Source: Bromus sterilis (Eukaryota > Streptophyta > Magnoliopsida > Poales > Poaceae). Taken from it: a DNA stretch of 64,000 nt. Below the pieces are notes generated by a model. The model was given only the letters and a program-made list of their open reading frames with translations. It was not told the DNA's origin and ran no database searches. This document shows, piece by piece, positions 21,477 through 35,153 of this stretch; positions within the stretch are counted from its first letter, which is position 1; each line of letters opens with the position of its first letter. Location of the stretch: positions 6,324,001 to 6,388,000 of the forward strand of contig OX465598.1 in assembly GCA_950022295.1 (NCBI GenBank). Reading direction: 5' to 3'. A program made the position numbers and the translations under genes.

Positions 21477-24400
21477 TCACTTTGTCGCCACGCCAAGCGC
21501 TTTCAGTGTAGGGGTCAAGACGTCGGTCCCGCAGCCCTCGACTCCGATGATGTTCGAGCAATCAACCGCGATGACATCCTGTAACGGGTACCGCCTTACC
21601 GTGTGGATTCTGTTTGCAGGTGCGTTGAACTCACCCTTCAGGACGATCGTCTTGTGAAGACCTCCAAACATTTCTTCGTAATCTGAGTCTCCGCTATCAC
21701 CAACAAGAACCACCACATTTCGCAACTCTATGCCCCAACAGACAGACAAGTACCTAGAAGAACAGGAAATTTCTGTTACTTATGGGAATTAAACGCAAAA
21801 GGTAACTAGACAAGCCCTATTGCTTGCTGCTGATTTCTTTTAGGCAACAGCAAATATTTGGCCTAAACAGCACATAATGTGCATTCCTTATTCTTCAAAA
21901 AATAATCAGGCTAATGATAATTTAACTCAAATATACATAGTCTATAACAAATGGAGTTCCTCCATTTTGAAGTTACACATTATTTAGGAGTTTGTGACGC
22001 TGCTCTAGCTGGAATTCTCAAATAAAGGAAAGGAGTGAGATATGTCTAATCTTCTATGGAAAATGCAGATGACTATCCGCACACAACGAATCGATAAGGC
22101 CAGATTCACATTTTAAGCCACGACATTTAAAAACTTTTCCCACCCAGCAATACTGCAAATGGTGTACATGAGAAGTTCAGGATATGGTAAATGGATGAAT
22201 TAAGAAAATAGAAGAAAACCTTAGAGCCTGGGACCGTGATGCATGAATTGGAATTACAGATAGCCTGGTAGCATTGTGGTTATAAAGAGCATGACAACGT
22301 AGTGACTGGATTCTCATCAACTTCTGCAGCTCCTTCAAAGGAGGTAACTGCAAAACAACATGCCAACGATGATTAGAAAGCTTGCATAAAGGACTGTCAA
22401 TAAAACAATGGACTTGAACAGACCATGGAATGCATATACAAGCAAAATGCCAACCAACTGCTAGAAGATTTTTGAAATAGAAAGACTTACATAATTTGGA
22501 TTGACCACTCTAAATGCAAAGCAACATGTCGAGGAGTGTTCTGCATCTTCAAAAATAACTTGTTTTTCAGTTCTTCCCCTTCTTTCTACTATCGAGGAAG
22601 CCCACTTTACTAGGTACTTTCTTAAACCTTCTCCTCCCCAACGATACTCGATATGAGACTGGTAATTACGGTCTAATGCAAATGTCACACGGGAAGTGCT
22701 TGGTGAATCACCAGCCCACGAAGGGTAAAATAAATCACTCCCACTATTGCATATGAAAGCATCAAAATCTGTAGGAGCCATGCCTGCAGATATTAATAGG
22801 GAATGTATCTCTGCCATTGTCAGGGAAGTGGACAACACAAAACCTGTTGAACCGGACAACGTTTCTTTACGTGTAGCCTCAATGGAGTTTTTGATGATAC
22901 AGACCAAATCTTTCTTACTGGCAGAGTCTACGGCAATAACGATGATACACTTCCTTCCCTTGATAGGTGACTTAATCTGGTCTTCATTGCTCGCAAAAGC
23001 AGGGTATCTTGGGCTAAGAGTTAATATCCTCGACAAGTAATTCTTGCAATGTTCAGGCCAGGAAAACCGGTGTATATTTTTCATCCCATTCTCTCGACAC
23101 CTTGACCAGAGTTGCTTATCAGAAAGAAGCTTATAGAGTGCATCTGCAATTGCATGCTGATCGTGTGGATCAACAAGGAGGCCGTTGTCCAACACCTGCA
23201 TCAAAGATCACAGAAATGAGCAGGTGAATCTTCATTCCAGCCATGAGTTGATACGGTTTTCCTTGTAAAATCAAGTTCATGTGTTGCAAGAACCTGATGA
23301 ATTTCAACAGGAGCTCCATTTTTTGTTGCAATTACAGGTAAACCATGCATGGCAGCCTGCTCTCACAAAGAACAGATTGGGGATAATTAGAATGCATAAA
23401 TGTTAGAACCTACAAAACTGAATTTATATTCCACTGATTATTACCTCTATCAAGGTGACACCGAATTGCTCAAAGTAAGCTACATTTACAAAAGCACCCT
23501 GCATATGTTCAACGGACGATCAGCATCGACACAAATAGTACACGATATAAGTGCTAAAGTAGAACTGGTAATACATATACCTAAAATAAAAGGTTTTTGC
23601 TGCAAACATTTTAACTTCACAGGATCAGACAGATATTAAGACCTTCAGCAGCAACAACAACAACAAAGCCTTTCAGTCCCAAACAAGTTGGGGTAGGCTA
23701 ATATTAAAACGTTCAGCCATTTGAAAAAAATAATTTGCTTAACTTCTGAGGGATTTTCTTAACAGAAACAGATCAAAATAGATGGAGAATTAAACATGAA
23801 CACTTCAGAAGCTATGTAAGGAAAGAATGGCACCAAGTGTTTCCTATGCTCAGAAACAGCTTACCTTCGTTCTCGCTGCCAAACGATAAATATCAAGAAC
23901 TTCTGAGTGCTTGTGATGCTTTGGGTATGCCACTTGACCATACAAATCATATTCATCAATCAATGTAAGTACTGATGTCAAAACAGCTGCACTCATATTA
24001 CTCATTTTGGAAATAGCCTCACGGTTACCCATAATCAGTGTCTGGAACACAACATCAAAAGTTAGTACAAAATAGTTCTAAAAGCATTTCATATAATTAT
24101 CAGCTATTGAACTTAATCAATTACACTTATGATACTAAAATACCATATATACAGAACATCATAATAAAGTTTATTTATCTTACTAGGTTAGCAAGCTCCC
24201 TCAATGGTCTGCATTCACCAAAAGCCTTCACAAGTGTTGTAATATTCTTTTCAGGGTATGGACGAGCTACAGCCAGAATCAAAGGTTTCCTAGGATTTGT
24301 AAAGAACCGCATTATCTGTCATCACATACAAATTATCAGTGCATAAACAAAACGCAGGATAAACAGGCATATACGAATAACTGAATTAGTAAGTGTTAAC

Positions 24401-27400
24401 TGAAAAGTGTATGTAACTAGTAAGTGAAATATGGCATGTACAAATCTCAGGAGAACTTAGTCACCTCAGACCAAATTGGTGGATCTTCAGAAGCTGGTGA
24501 TGGGCTATCTTCCTCGCCATCCATATCAAATTCATGAATCATATGGCCAAATTCAACACCTGGAGGAATTATCTGCAGGGCAAGAAATAGAAAAATCAGA
24601 ATATGAAAATGCTAGAACAAATACAGACAACAACAACGGTTGATGCTGAGTTGTTAACTGCCCAACTATAAAATGTAATTCACCACAATTTTCTCGAATA
24701 ATAATTCCACTAGAATTACCAGTAATTATTATGGTAACAGAAATAAGAATCAGAGTAATGATGTGTACAGTATACTCACAACCATACGAGGCATGTAACG
24801 ACCATAGCAGTTAGCACCACGCTTGACTCTAGCCCGAAGCTTCCTTGCAAGCATGACCTCAAAACCATCATACAAATTCCATTGCTCTTCTATCTCTTGC
24901 CTAGTACTTGCAATTACAATTTCAGATGCATCAAGAGACAATTCTTCTGCCTCAATTCTTCGCATTATTTTGTATGTCATATTTATTTCTTCCCTTGTCT
25001 GTCTCCCTTGCTTGAGAAGCACTTCCAACTTGTCTTTCCCAAGAAAATGCCCAGTAAATACCATGTGAACATTAAGTGCTCCCGATATCAGAGCAGCAGC
25101 AACTCCTGCACTGGCATAATGGCCATGAATCACAGCAGGCCACATTGGATGTCCACAGCCGATTTCTTCACCTATGATCTTTGACATTTGCACTATATGA
25201 CTGAGTGCACCATCAACAAACTCTTGCACGTAAGGCCAGAGATGTTCTTTAGCTAAATACTTGTCTTTCGGTCCAAATGGTATTCGGATGATATATGCAC
25301 CACTGTTCTCTCCTCTTTCCTGTTTAACATTCTTGGAGCTTGTTGGTACCAGTGTCTCTGACGGTTCACCATAACCACGGTCATAATTAGGTGCTAATAT
25401 TTGCCTCGTCAAAAGATCAACCCGGTATACTCCAGGGCATGAACTCAATGCTTTAGCAAGCTCCACAACATATTTGACCTATTAACCAACACAATATAGC
25501 AAATAAAATTATATCATCATATGATCATTTCTGTTGCTGGGCATATTTAGAAGGTCAAATAAAAGTAATAGCTAACCCTCAATTAACTAAAGGATAAAGG
25601 TGGAGTTATTCATGCCGGAGAATACTTATAGTACTTAATTATGTAAGTATATTCAGCAAAAATACCTGCCCACTAGTGTCTGAATCCCGGCCAAGCTCCA
25701 AGTTCTCACCACGGACCAGGCCATGAAGGCTGCAGTATAATACACCACAAAGGAATTAAACGGATGTTTCATTTAAAAAAAACCCAGCACCTGCAATAAA
25801 AGTAAGGCTGCAAGAGCTGATACCACCGATTCTGAGTCTAGGTTTGATTACTAGTAAGTAGGTTAAATACGTAAATGGTGGTGTTTTTAGATCATCGCTC
25901 ATCCTCTATTTGCTAAAGAATGGTATAATGGCAGAAGCCTTGGTGCACGATCGTATACGGCATACAGGTAGTAGAATAAAGATCTTACCCACCAACTGCA
26001 AGATGAACCGGTATCATGTGAATAATAGTTCAGTGCAGCATAATGAATTAATTTCTTGGGACATGAACTGGTGATTAACTTGTACAATTGCACAATTTAC
26101 CTACAAAATACAACATGAAGTTAAAGAACTATTCCATACCTGATCAATACTATGTATAGCTTGTCAACGGCACTGATCCTAGGTGTGTTCCCAGCTGAGC
26201 TGTCACCATATGCAACAGATGCATCACCAGCATCCTCTCCTTTTTCTCCTTCAAAGAGATCTTCAGACATTTCTGCAGTAGCATCAGTTCGTGGCTTCTC
26301 TGTCTCTAGGCGACGTTTCAAGCGTTTGGCATCCTCAACCTGAGTACTGGAACAATTAGGTAGCAAGAAGGGATGCGAAATATGAAATTATGAAGCACAA
26401 ATGTGTGTAAGAAAGTAATTGGTGAACAACAGTGAAATTCTGACACTAAAATTGAACTGAGAAAAGTCATTTCTTCTATGACCAACATGGATCAGATTAG
26501 GAGTGAAGAGACATAGAATGCTCAATGCAAGGAAAAGAATAACTTTTATGGTGTGACTAAGTTTCTTTCGAACGAGGGGGAAGCCCATTTTATTTTTCAT
26601 TACAAAAACCAAAATGTAACAAATAAGATACTTAAAATGGGATACATCATATATCTCATGGACCAAACGGATAGTAGGTAACAACCAGCAAGTTCTTTAA
26701 AATATAGGTAAAACTATGATGCTCTGGATTGTCAAAACCCCAATAGGCCAATTATATTTTCTTAACATGTTGGAACAATTTAAATGTAGCCTGTAGTAAC
26801 GATTCCTGGTTGTTGCAAATGACAAGTACGATGAGAAAAACTGCTTGGTGTAGGAACAGTGTACTAACAATGTACGAAAGAGTGACTGACAACAGGAGGA
26901 CCCATCAGTCACCTTTTTCATGCAGATTTCATATACGGGTTTACATACATTCAGTTTTTCCATAAATCAGTTGTATCCAGCAGTTGCCTTGCGTTGGCAT
27001 AGATCTCCTTATTGATTAGTCCACCGCGTTTTAATTTGAGCTGGTTCCTCTAATAACAATACTATCATTTGAGTGTGTTGATCACTGACAAGCTTAAGAG
27101 GAGGCAAATGGAAATTGCTAACAGAGCTTGAGAGGAAATTGAGGAAAGACCAGATGGTTGGTTTGCAGGTGCCAATGGAGAGCTCCAAGGATATGCTTCC
27201 TTATCAGGAAGAGGGGAGGTGTATTCTGAAGAGGGTTCTAGAATGTAGACGTTTCAGTCAAGATATGTGAGTTTGGTACTATCAGTCTATGAATGCCTTC
27301 TAAGTATGTATGGTTTTGACTTTTTTTTTTCTCACACACATAAAACACCATTTCATCAGCTCTATAAGAGAGTGAATGGTTAAGGACTAGAACTGAATGT

Positions 27401-28959
27401 GGATGTATTCGAATGTGGGGTTTCAAAAGAAATTGCAAAATGCAGCAAAAACGTGCAAACCAAAGAAGTTCTTTGAGGACCTATGGTGAAAATCTCATTG
27501 ACTAACATGCAAGGCTATTGATAATTCAGTGTCTGAAAGGCTGACACAACCTAAATGGATCTGACAATACTCCCCAAATCCAGATGTTGAGTGTACTTCT
27601 CTACATATCCTTCCCTATTTGGAAATGGCCCCTTCCTGGATGCACTGCAGAACACCACCACCTGGGCCACACTCTATTAACAACTTGCATACAGGATTGT
27701 TGCATTTTTTTCCCAAAGAAAAGATAATTCTTCCAACAGCAGCTCCATTTATGTTTTTCGTCATTCCAGCAGCGCTGCCCGATCTATTCAACTAAAATCT
27801 ATAATGCCGTAATGCTAGTCTTCTCAACCATCTCTCTTGCTGCATTTGTTATATATTTGATCTGTTACTGCCGAAGACAAAAATAGACCACAGTTGGACG
27901 ACTGCCCAGTACAAATATTTGCAGTTCAACATGCCAGATTCGGGTGTCTGTGCAACCAATATATAGTGGTCATCTGTCGTGCTCCCAGCATATGTGATGT
28001 CCGCGTTAGCTTCTTTCAGATGGCACCACTTTATCAAGCAGCATTTGGTAAACTGACAAAGTAATCATGGAAAGAGATGAGGAGCCAAGGGATAAGTGTG
28101 GCAGTGGCAGGACCCACTGCGCTCACAATTTTACAGTTGCGGTGTGTTTGTCCCGGCACAATTTATAATCAGATGAGGCGAGAATCTACCTAACACTGGA
28201 GGAATGAATGCTACCGCATTCAGGTTAGCATTCAGGTGGTGCTTCGAAGTAGCTGAGATCGCCGAGAAGGGCAACAGATCAATGCCAACGCATTATGTCG
28301 AAAAAGTTGAACATAGCCTGGCGTCAAGATCATCAATCCAGCATTTAGTCTTTCCTTCTTATGAGGACGAATTCATGCTGCTAATCTCTAACCCACGGCT
28401 CCACTTTACTTTATCCCCCCGGCTCGCACACACACACATAATAATTGGCTAATTGCCAACGCCCCAGGGCATCAGAAAACTGCGGAGCAGAGCTGGCAGG
28501 CAAGGCAAGCAAAGCACGAAGGAAGAAACGAACCAAGGGCGAAAAGGCGCACCTCCTTCTTCTTCCTGGCGAGGTTCCAGATCCTCCAGGTCATGTTCTC
28601 CAGCCGCGTGTTCCTCTCCTGCGGGCTCCGCATCGCGTTCGCCTGCATCGTCCACACACACAATCGAGCCGCGGATCGATCAGTAACAGAACGAGAGAAA
28701 AAAACGGCCGCGAATCCGGCGGACCGCCGGATTAGGGGAGCATCGATCAACGTACGCGGGCCCACGTCTTGTAGAGGTCGGTCTCGTCGTAGCCGGTGAT
28801 GACCTCCTCGACGAAGTAGCGCGCCGGGGAGAAGTGGCCGCGCTCGCGGAGGAGGAGCGAGGGCCTTTCCCCGCCCCCGCCGCCGCTCCCCGGCGCGCCC
28901 TTCCCCGCGTCGAGGATGGCGTCGAGGTAGCTGTTGATCCAGTTGTCGTTCCCGTACAT
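21477..28959 (-). CDS. SPS: Sucrose-phosphate synthase, grass family-D type
   Basis: This enzyme makes sucrose-6-phosphate from UDP-glucose and fructose-6-phosphate in the cytosol. Thirteen exons join in frame: 28959-28756, 28642-28553, 26339-26140, 25729-25666, 25478-24780, 24572-24465, 24315-24184, 24041-23865, 23498-23445, 23356-23294, 23195-22491, 22347-22220 and 21753-21477 (966 aa). The protein starts NDNWINSYLDAILDAG, then has the two glycosyltransferase (GT-B) halves, with ELGRDSDT at ~176-183 and the E-x7-E pair in FEQFGVTLIE (E568/E576). The linker before the SPP-like C-terminal domain is very short (about 648-677), as in family D of grasses, and NVAYFEQFG replaces the usual NPALVEPFG. 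A PRISAVD segment (S154) remains near the light-regulated Ser site of other SPSs. Oddities: DTSGQ instead of DTGGQ, and YLSVCWG near the C-terminus. No stop or frameshift is seen. Confidence 0.93.
23647..23703 (-). mobile_element. 3' end of an Au-like SINE in an SPS intron
   Basis: On the minus strand this reads taccccaacttgtttgggac, then aaaggctttg, then a TTG-repeat tail. This is the characteristic 3' terminus and TTG tail of the plant Au-type SINE. The 5' body is missing, so the copy is truncated. It lies in the intron between the exons at 24041-23865 and 23498-23445. Family name from memory. Confidence 0.65.
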
Positions 28960-31189
28960 CGCGCCCGCCCGCGCGCGCGCGCACGCTCCCCGGCGGCGGG
29001 GTGAGGAGGGTTAGGGTCCGTCCGCGTCGGGGTCGCCGGCGGCGCTTGTCGGAGGCGGAATCGGGAGGCGGCGAATGGGTTGGGGGCGGGGGGGGAGGGG
29101 GGGAGGGAGTGGTGGCGAGGAAGAGGAAGTGGTGGCGACGCCGAACCAATTTACTCCTACTCCACCCCTCCCCTCGCACACAGGAAAGGCAGGGAGGTGG
29201 GCTGGGGATACGGGCCATCGCGGCCGTCCATTCCCGATCCGACGGCGCGGATCTGGCCGACCGGACCCGTGGGCTGCCTGCCCCCCTCCCCCGTTCGCGT
29301 TGGAGGATTTAAACGGTGTTACTCTCACAATTTATTTAATTATTAGTATTATTTATTTTTCTTCAAGGAAAAAAACCGTGTTCCTTTCGTGTTCTTAACC
29401 GACCACGAAAACGTCGCCGTCGCGGTATTATTGCAGAGGTGTCCTTGTACTTCCGTCACAGGGAGGGAGAATTAAATGGTTTCTGGCCGTAGGTTTCTGT
29501 CGACACGAAAGAAATGCATTACAACGATGTCGACGTATTTAGGTTGTCTTGTGAATACTAGTGTTTTTTTTATGGCAGCATATTTCGGCTTCCTTCGTCG
29601 GACGGGCATTATTTGTGAAAAATCATGTTCAAATTTAAAGCTTCCGTCAATTTTCGTTCAGGAAAAAGAGAAGGGAATCATTCGCAGGTTGGCCCATTTG
29701 AAACTTTGTTGAGCCCCTTTTCTCTCGACGACGATGACCGCGGTGCCATCGTCGAAGGAAGGATGTTTGTTTAACGAATAAATCGTTCCATGCCTTGCAG
29801 GAAAAGGCATTCCGGGAGAAAGAGAGAGAAGGAGAGGAAGGCGTCAATTGATCTCTTCTATACGTTGTTAACAAAGTTGGTGTTGATGGTGTTATGACAT
29901 AAACTACTGTTATGCCATTATTTTTGAATAAATTACTGTTATGTTTGACCATGGTTATCAGATTAGTTTACCTCCAACTTGCCTGATGCTTTATTCTCCG
30001 ATACGTCAAAGTTCGAATACGTGTGTAGGAGTACGTACGGACTCACCTGATGCCATGACAATTCAGCAACTACTAGTGGGTTGCATTATTTATTTACTGT
30101 CATGTTGTTGGAATCATCTCATCTCCACCTGTAGGCTGTAGGAGCTGGTGTCTGTTCAGATTTGGAAACATTTCCAGTCCCGGCCAAGACCCGTTCCAGC
30201 CGTACTCCTCCTCTCCTGACCATGTGTCCAGGTCACGGGTGAGTAGGAAAACGGAAGGAAATAATATATGATCTACTAGACTAGACCAGATAGTACAGTA
30301 CCATTCTTCAATCAAAGGGATGGGGTCAACTGACTGGGCATCTAGGAGGCTGGAGGCTGGTCCTAGTTGTGTGTGTTGTGTCATTGGACTATATAAAAAT
30401 GTGCAAAGCAGAAGACTTTCATGGGGAGCATCGATCTTTCATGGCTCCAAAGGCCACACATTTTCTTTTTCTGACGTGAAGGCCACATATGGATACCCTG
30501 CTGGTTTGCCCGTCCTATCCATTGAAGCCTTGATCGCTCGGGTTATACTTAAGGTTAATGGAGTGTAAGGGGGGCACCTTTAAGGTCAACTTCAACCTCG
30601 TCAAAACCCGGCTTATCCGTCTAGATCGATCATGTGAATATAGGTGTCCGATTTTAGTCAGTCGGTCGATCGTGCGTGCGTTCAACCTTCAACGCGATCG
30701 ATGGAAAACACCGGGATGAGTGTTGGCACCCCGGTCACGACGCACCGAGCAGACGTGTAGGCACATATTCTCTCATTTCGCTTGTCGTTTTTTTGGCTCG
30801 CCCAACCCGGACAAACGCGCACGAGCGAACAATCAGTTGGAGCTAGCCTAACACCGACTCTCATATCTCCCGCGCCCGTTTGGACTAGGTTGTTCGGATC
30901 ACTTTTGTCATTCAACGCGGTCATGTGTTTATGGACCAGTCTGTATATATGTTGTGTCGCAAATTTGATCCAACCCAATGGAGGCTTTGCGGGAGTTAGG
31001 AATCTGATAGCCATGTCCCACACCAAATCAAGGTGGAGCATGTGCTTTTGTAGCCATCCTTACTGATTCCGCGCCAAAACTCAGCTTTCCGTCCCGCTCA
31101 ATGCCACCCCCCCCCTTCTCAATTTCCGCAGTTTCGCTTCGATCGCTGCATGAAGGCGAAGGATGTAACCAAGGCAGTCGCTATTCAGC
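28960..31189. other. SPS promoter and intergenic spacer
   Basis: The first ~350 bases are very GC-rich (including a CG-dinucleotide run near 28968-28981) and probably hold the SPS leader and promoter. No other gene is seen. The 30.7-31.05 kb stretch (with cggacaaacgcgcacgagcg and tttgcgggag) resembles the sequence at 39.8-40.35 kb, suggesting a shared dispersed repeat. Confidence 0.35.
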
Positions 31190-31199
31190 ATCACCGTAA

Positions 31200-31890
31200 C
31201 CCCATCGTGTCAAACGAAAGGTTGGGAAAGCTGCATTGGTGGTAGTTGCACGAGGGTGAGGACCACCTAGCTCGGGATACCCTACTAAAGGATCTACCAT
31301 AGTTACCTCTAACAATAACTGTCTCCATCACATTGCGCTCCTGGAGCCATTTTTTTAATATTTGTGCACAATGACTAACTTTCAAAGTGGCGGGTTCGCC
31401 GCCCATAGAGCACCTTGAGGGAGTGCGCCCCAAAGATGAGTGGAAAGTGTATTTATTCCAATACTCCGCCTACGGGAGCCAACACGTCCAGTGATGCGAT
31501 TGTGCATGTAAGAGGCATCAGAGATACGTATCCAAGCATTGTTTGAGCCTCTCAATCTGCTCGTATTTTTACAGATGGTACGAGCAACTCATGTTGATTA
31601 TTGTGACGGACAGACGGAAGCTTTGTGCCATAATGGGTGTTGTGAATGGATGTTGCAACGGGGATGAAATGGCCAAATTTTATGAACTTATCGATCACGA
31701 CCATGATCATGTTATACTTGTTGCACATTGGAAGGACTTTGTGAGATCGAGACTCGCGGTGTGCGCGCCAAGCGCCCAAAGGAATTGGTAGTGGCTCAAG
31801 GCGCCCTAAAGGCAAAACATTCACGGTTTTTGCTCGTTGGGACATGGTGCAAGCTTGAACAAACTTTAGGATGTCCTTATTCATGTCAGA
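31200..31890 (-). pseudogene. Decayed Ty3/gypsy integrase fragment
   Basis: Reading the minus strand in shifting frames gives pieces matching the order of a plant gypsy integrase: LKFVQACTMSQRAKT (the -C-x2-C-Q-R-x-K- segment, with one Cys changed to Ser), VVIDKFIKFGHFIPV (core strand), then a DRQTE segment, QIERLKQCLDTYLR, and a LGRTPLKVLYGRR-type phrase near 31430. Stops and frame changes break it repeatedly. It is a fossil with no LTRs recognised nearby. Confidence 0.75.
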
Positions 31891-32636
31891 CTAGGAGAAA
31901 ATTGTCTCACTTTTGTGATATGTTTGTTGCAAAAAAAGCTTTTTTGTGACATATATTTTTTTTTCTACAAGTCACAGGGCAAAATGTATGAAATTTGTAA
32001 AGGGGTCACATGAGAAATTTTAGAAAAATTTTATTATGTGAAAAATGATGATAAATTTTACAGGTTTGTAGTGATCACATTGCTAATTGATGTAAAATTT
32101 GATTCCTGAAATAATGCAAAGATTTAGGTAAATATGTGAAATTAAAATAGTCATATGGCAAAAATAAGGGATAACATGTTTATAGTTGCCATGACAACAA
32201 ATTTCGAGATGCCATGGAAAAACAGATCTTAAGTCACAACGACAACATTTTTTAATTGCTATGGCAACAAATAAAATATTCTCATGATAGAAAATTAAGG
32301 TGCCACGGCAACACATTTCATGTCACCAGGACAACATGCTTTGAGTTGTCATCACAACATATCTTTAAAAGATGCCTAATAAAAAAAGAAAAGGAAGGAA
32401 AAGGTAGTACCCCTTTAAAATGATTCAAGATGCTACAAGTGGAACGTATATCTATGACTTCTCGACAAAAAACAGGGTCTAAAGAGTTGCGTATAAAGAT
32501 TCAACAAGCACTACAGGATCCATGATGCATGACACAAGTGATGAGGAAGCAAACTAACATTCTGTTTCACATACAGAATTATGATGGCAAAACAAATTGC
32601 CATGTCATTTTTTAGTTATAATCCATATCATTTGTA
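31891..32636. repeat. AT-rich spacer with degenerate ATGGCAACAA-type minisatellite
   Basis: Between about 32190 and 32370 the phrase gccatgacaacaaatt recurs in altered form (gctatggcaacaaa, gccacggcaacacattt, gtcaccaggacaacat) every ~30 bases. This is a degenerate minisatellite; a similar CATGGCAATTTTT-type repeat is at 52480-52930. No gene is seen. Confidence 0.55.
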
Positions 32637-32729
32637 CTCCCTACGTTTCAAAATAAATGTCTCGACTTTGTATTAACTTTGGTATAAAATTGTACTAAAG
32701 TTGAAACACTTATTTTAGAACGGAAAAAG
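32637..32729. mobile_element. Stowaway-like MITE (~93 bp)
   Basis: A hairpin whose left end, ctccctacgtttcaaaataa, pairs imperfectly with the right end, ttattttagaacggaaaaag, with TA on both sides. The arms also match in actttgt...caaagtt. It is an older, more diverged copy than the one at 18794. Confidence 0.8.
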
Positions 32730-35144
32730 TATATAACAAGATTGAAACCTGTAAAACAAGTCTAATTTAACTAAAAATGGTTACAAAATTGTCATGTATT
32801 ACTGATAAATTAACAATACAATGAGTGTGTTATTTAGATCACAAATTTTCCGGCTATTGTGCATCTTCTGGGTCATGGCTTGGCAATTTGTGAAAATGAA
32901 GCAAAGGGGTTTAGTAATAATGCTACTTTTACTAGTAAACGAAGCAAAGGCTACATCAATCAAACATACACTACATAAATGAAGAAATTGAAGGAAGTTG
33001 TACAACAAACATGGCACAATATAACAAATAGTGTATCATCAAACGCAGTGTACTATTGGATTTTGCAAGCAATAGCTTGTGGCTAAAGTAGATAGGATAT
33101 GATGGTACAGGAATACTAGCAAGCAAGAAGGACACAAGGTAAATGAGGTGCTACCTGCAAGGAGGGAAGCCATTGCCAGCAGGGACCTTGTGCGGCACGT
33201 CCCATGGTCGTCAAGCTCGCTAGGATGAGAGGTGGATCTGAAACCTTGTGAATCAACGCTGGCAACGAATGTAGGGAGTTGGGATGAGGGGAGGTTGGAG
33301 CATGCGTCCTTGAAGGTCGACGGAGCAGAGGACCACCGACGTTATTCCTCGAATCGCCACGCTTTCCCAGGACCGGGGATGCATGTTTAATCATGTTGTT
33401 TTCAGATCCAACGACATCCTGCGCCCTTGTCATCGACTAATGCTCGATCCTCGGGGATGTGGGTGGCTGGGAGATGGGGAGGGAGGAAGAGATGGGAATG
33501 TGAGGTGGGTGGAGTGATGATGAAGGTAGTTGGACAAGAACATCCACAGTCGAACCCCACATATTCTCCTCAAATGTTTGGGAAGACAACTCGATCACTG
33601 TCCGGATAGGGGAGAAAAACAAAAAAAGATGTTTAACCGGATCCCTTCACTTTGTTTACATATGTTCAAGTTGTTCGTAAATCCTCATATCCAAGGCATA
33701 TACAGGGAGGATATGGGGAAAATCCAGACGTGTCCAGGCAATCCTCCATGTAGAATGTGGTCCACCTTGGACCACCTTGTTTTAAGCCAACAAACATTCG
33801 CTCGAGATTGTGAAAAATATGGCAGCAATTCTATAACCTTTAGGTAAATCTTTTGGCTCATTTCATGCCAATGCCAATAATATTTTTCCAATCTATATAG
33901 AAGATAATACTAGTGATTTTCCTCATGTTCATGTCTCTTCTCCACATTTTTTTCAATGTATATACAAGGATTTTTTTGGTGGACGAAAGCGTTTTGCTGC
34001 CCGAGTAGATAAGCCATCCCCCGTCCGGACCGTAAAAAAAAGCGGACGGCTCGCAAAATTCCCATCGTGTCGCTATATTCACGGTGCCCCGCGAGGGAGG
34101 GGGTAGGGTTGTCGACTTGTCGTCTCCCATTCCAATCCCTTCACGCCGCCGCGTCGCATTCATACTCAAACGAGAAATTGCGATGGCAAGGGGAGAAGGT
34201 AGCATCCGCGGAGGCCGGACCGACTCGCCGCCGATGAAGTGCAGAAGTGACGACGAGGTCCCGTGGCTTCGCGCCTCCTCCGTTCAGCGGCCGATTGGAG
34301 GACGTGTGGGAGGAGTACAACTACTCCTTCACACTGACGGTAGTCGGCATCACCTTCCCTGGCGGTAGCGATCATAATTCATCCGCCGTCGCCGTTGTGG
34401 CTGGCGGGCTAGATGAACCCAGATATTCCCCCTTCTCCCCCACTTGACGTCTGTCCACGGCGGCCACGCGGCACCTCAATCCCATCCCGTCCCACCCCAT
34501 GAGCACCGGCGGCCGTGGTTCTCGACCATTTCTATTTTCTTCTTCCCCGCGCGCCCGCCAATCATCAGCCAGCCCCAGCCAGCTGCTGGCCATGGCCCAT
34601 GGATGAGCTCCGACCAAACCGTACGTGCGTGCATGTGAGATCTCATCCGGCGATCCGATCCGAATTGAGTGAGGATCCTACCACGTCCTCCTCCTCCTCC
34701 GGCGAGCGACAACCTACCTCCTGCAACCGACGTCACCTGTGTCCTGTGCCATGAATGAATTCCACTGTAGTAACTAGACGACGACGCACTGCCCAACTAC
34801 TACGGCCTCAGATGGCACGAACGGCCCGGGCAGGAACGGCACCAACGGAAAACGACGTCAGCCACGGCACCGTTCTCTAATTAATCAGATCAGCCGAGAC
34901 GTCGACCAGACGCCACGGCGTCATCGGCGGCGTCGCCGTCGATCACCTTCTTATCGGATCCTCGTAATAAAGCTCCGGCATCCGGCTGACCTGACGCATG
35001 CACCCGTCGCCGTCGGTTTCTTATCGCCCGCCACCCTAGGTACGTCCCTCTGGCGGCGGCCGCGCCGTGACGACCCCAAAGTCTACGGTTGTCCGTGTGA
35101 AACGGCGACGTCGAGGGTGGCGTCCAGCTCAGGTAGTCTTTGGT
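32730..35144. other. Intergenic sequence, no supported gene
   Basis: 33.1-33.9 kb and the GC-rich 34.07-35.1 kb region contain several overlapping open frames but no domain or clear splice structure. One plus-strand frame at 34183-34368 starts MARGEGSIRGG and stops after ~60 residues; it could be a fragment of a captured gene. I make no functional call. Confidence 0.35.
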
Positions 35145-35153
35145 ATGGTTTTG

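Noticed and set aside
28472..29218. Long open frame over the SPS first exon and leader
   Set aside because: Out of frame with the conserved SPS start and made of low-complexity Arg/Pro sequence.
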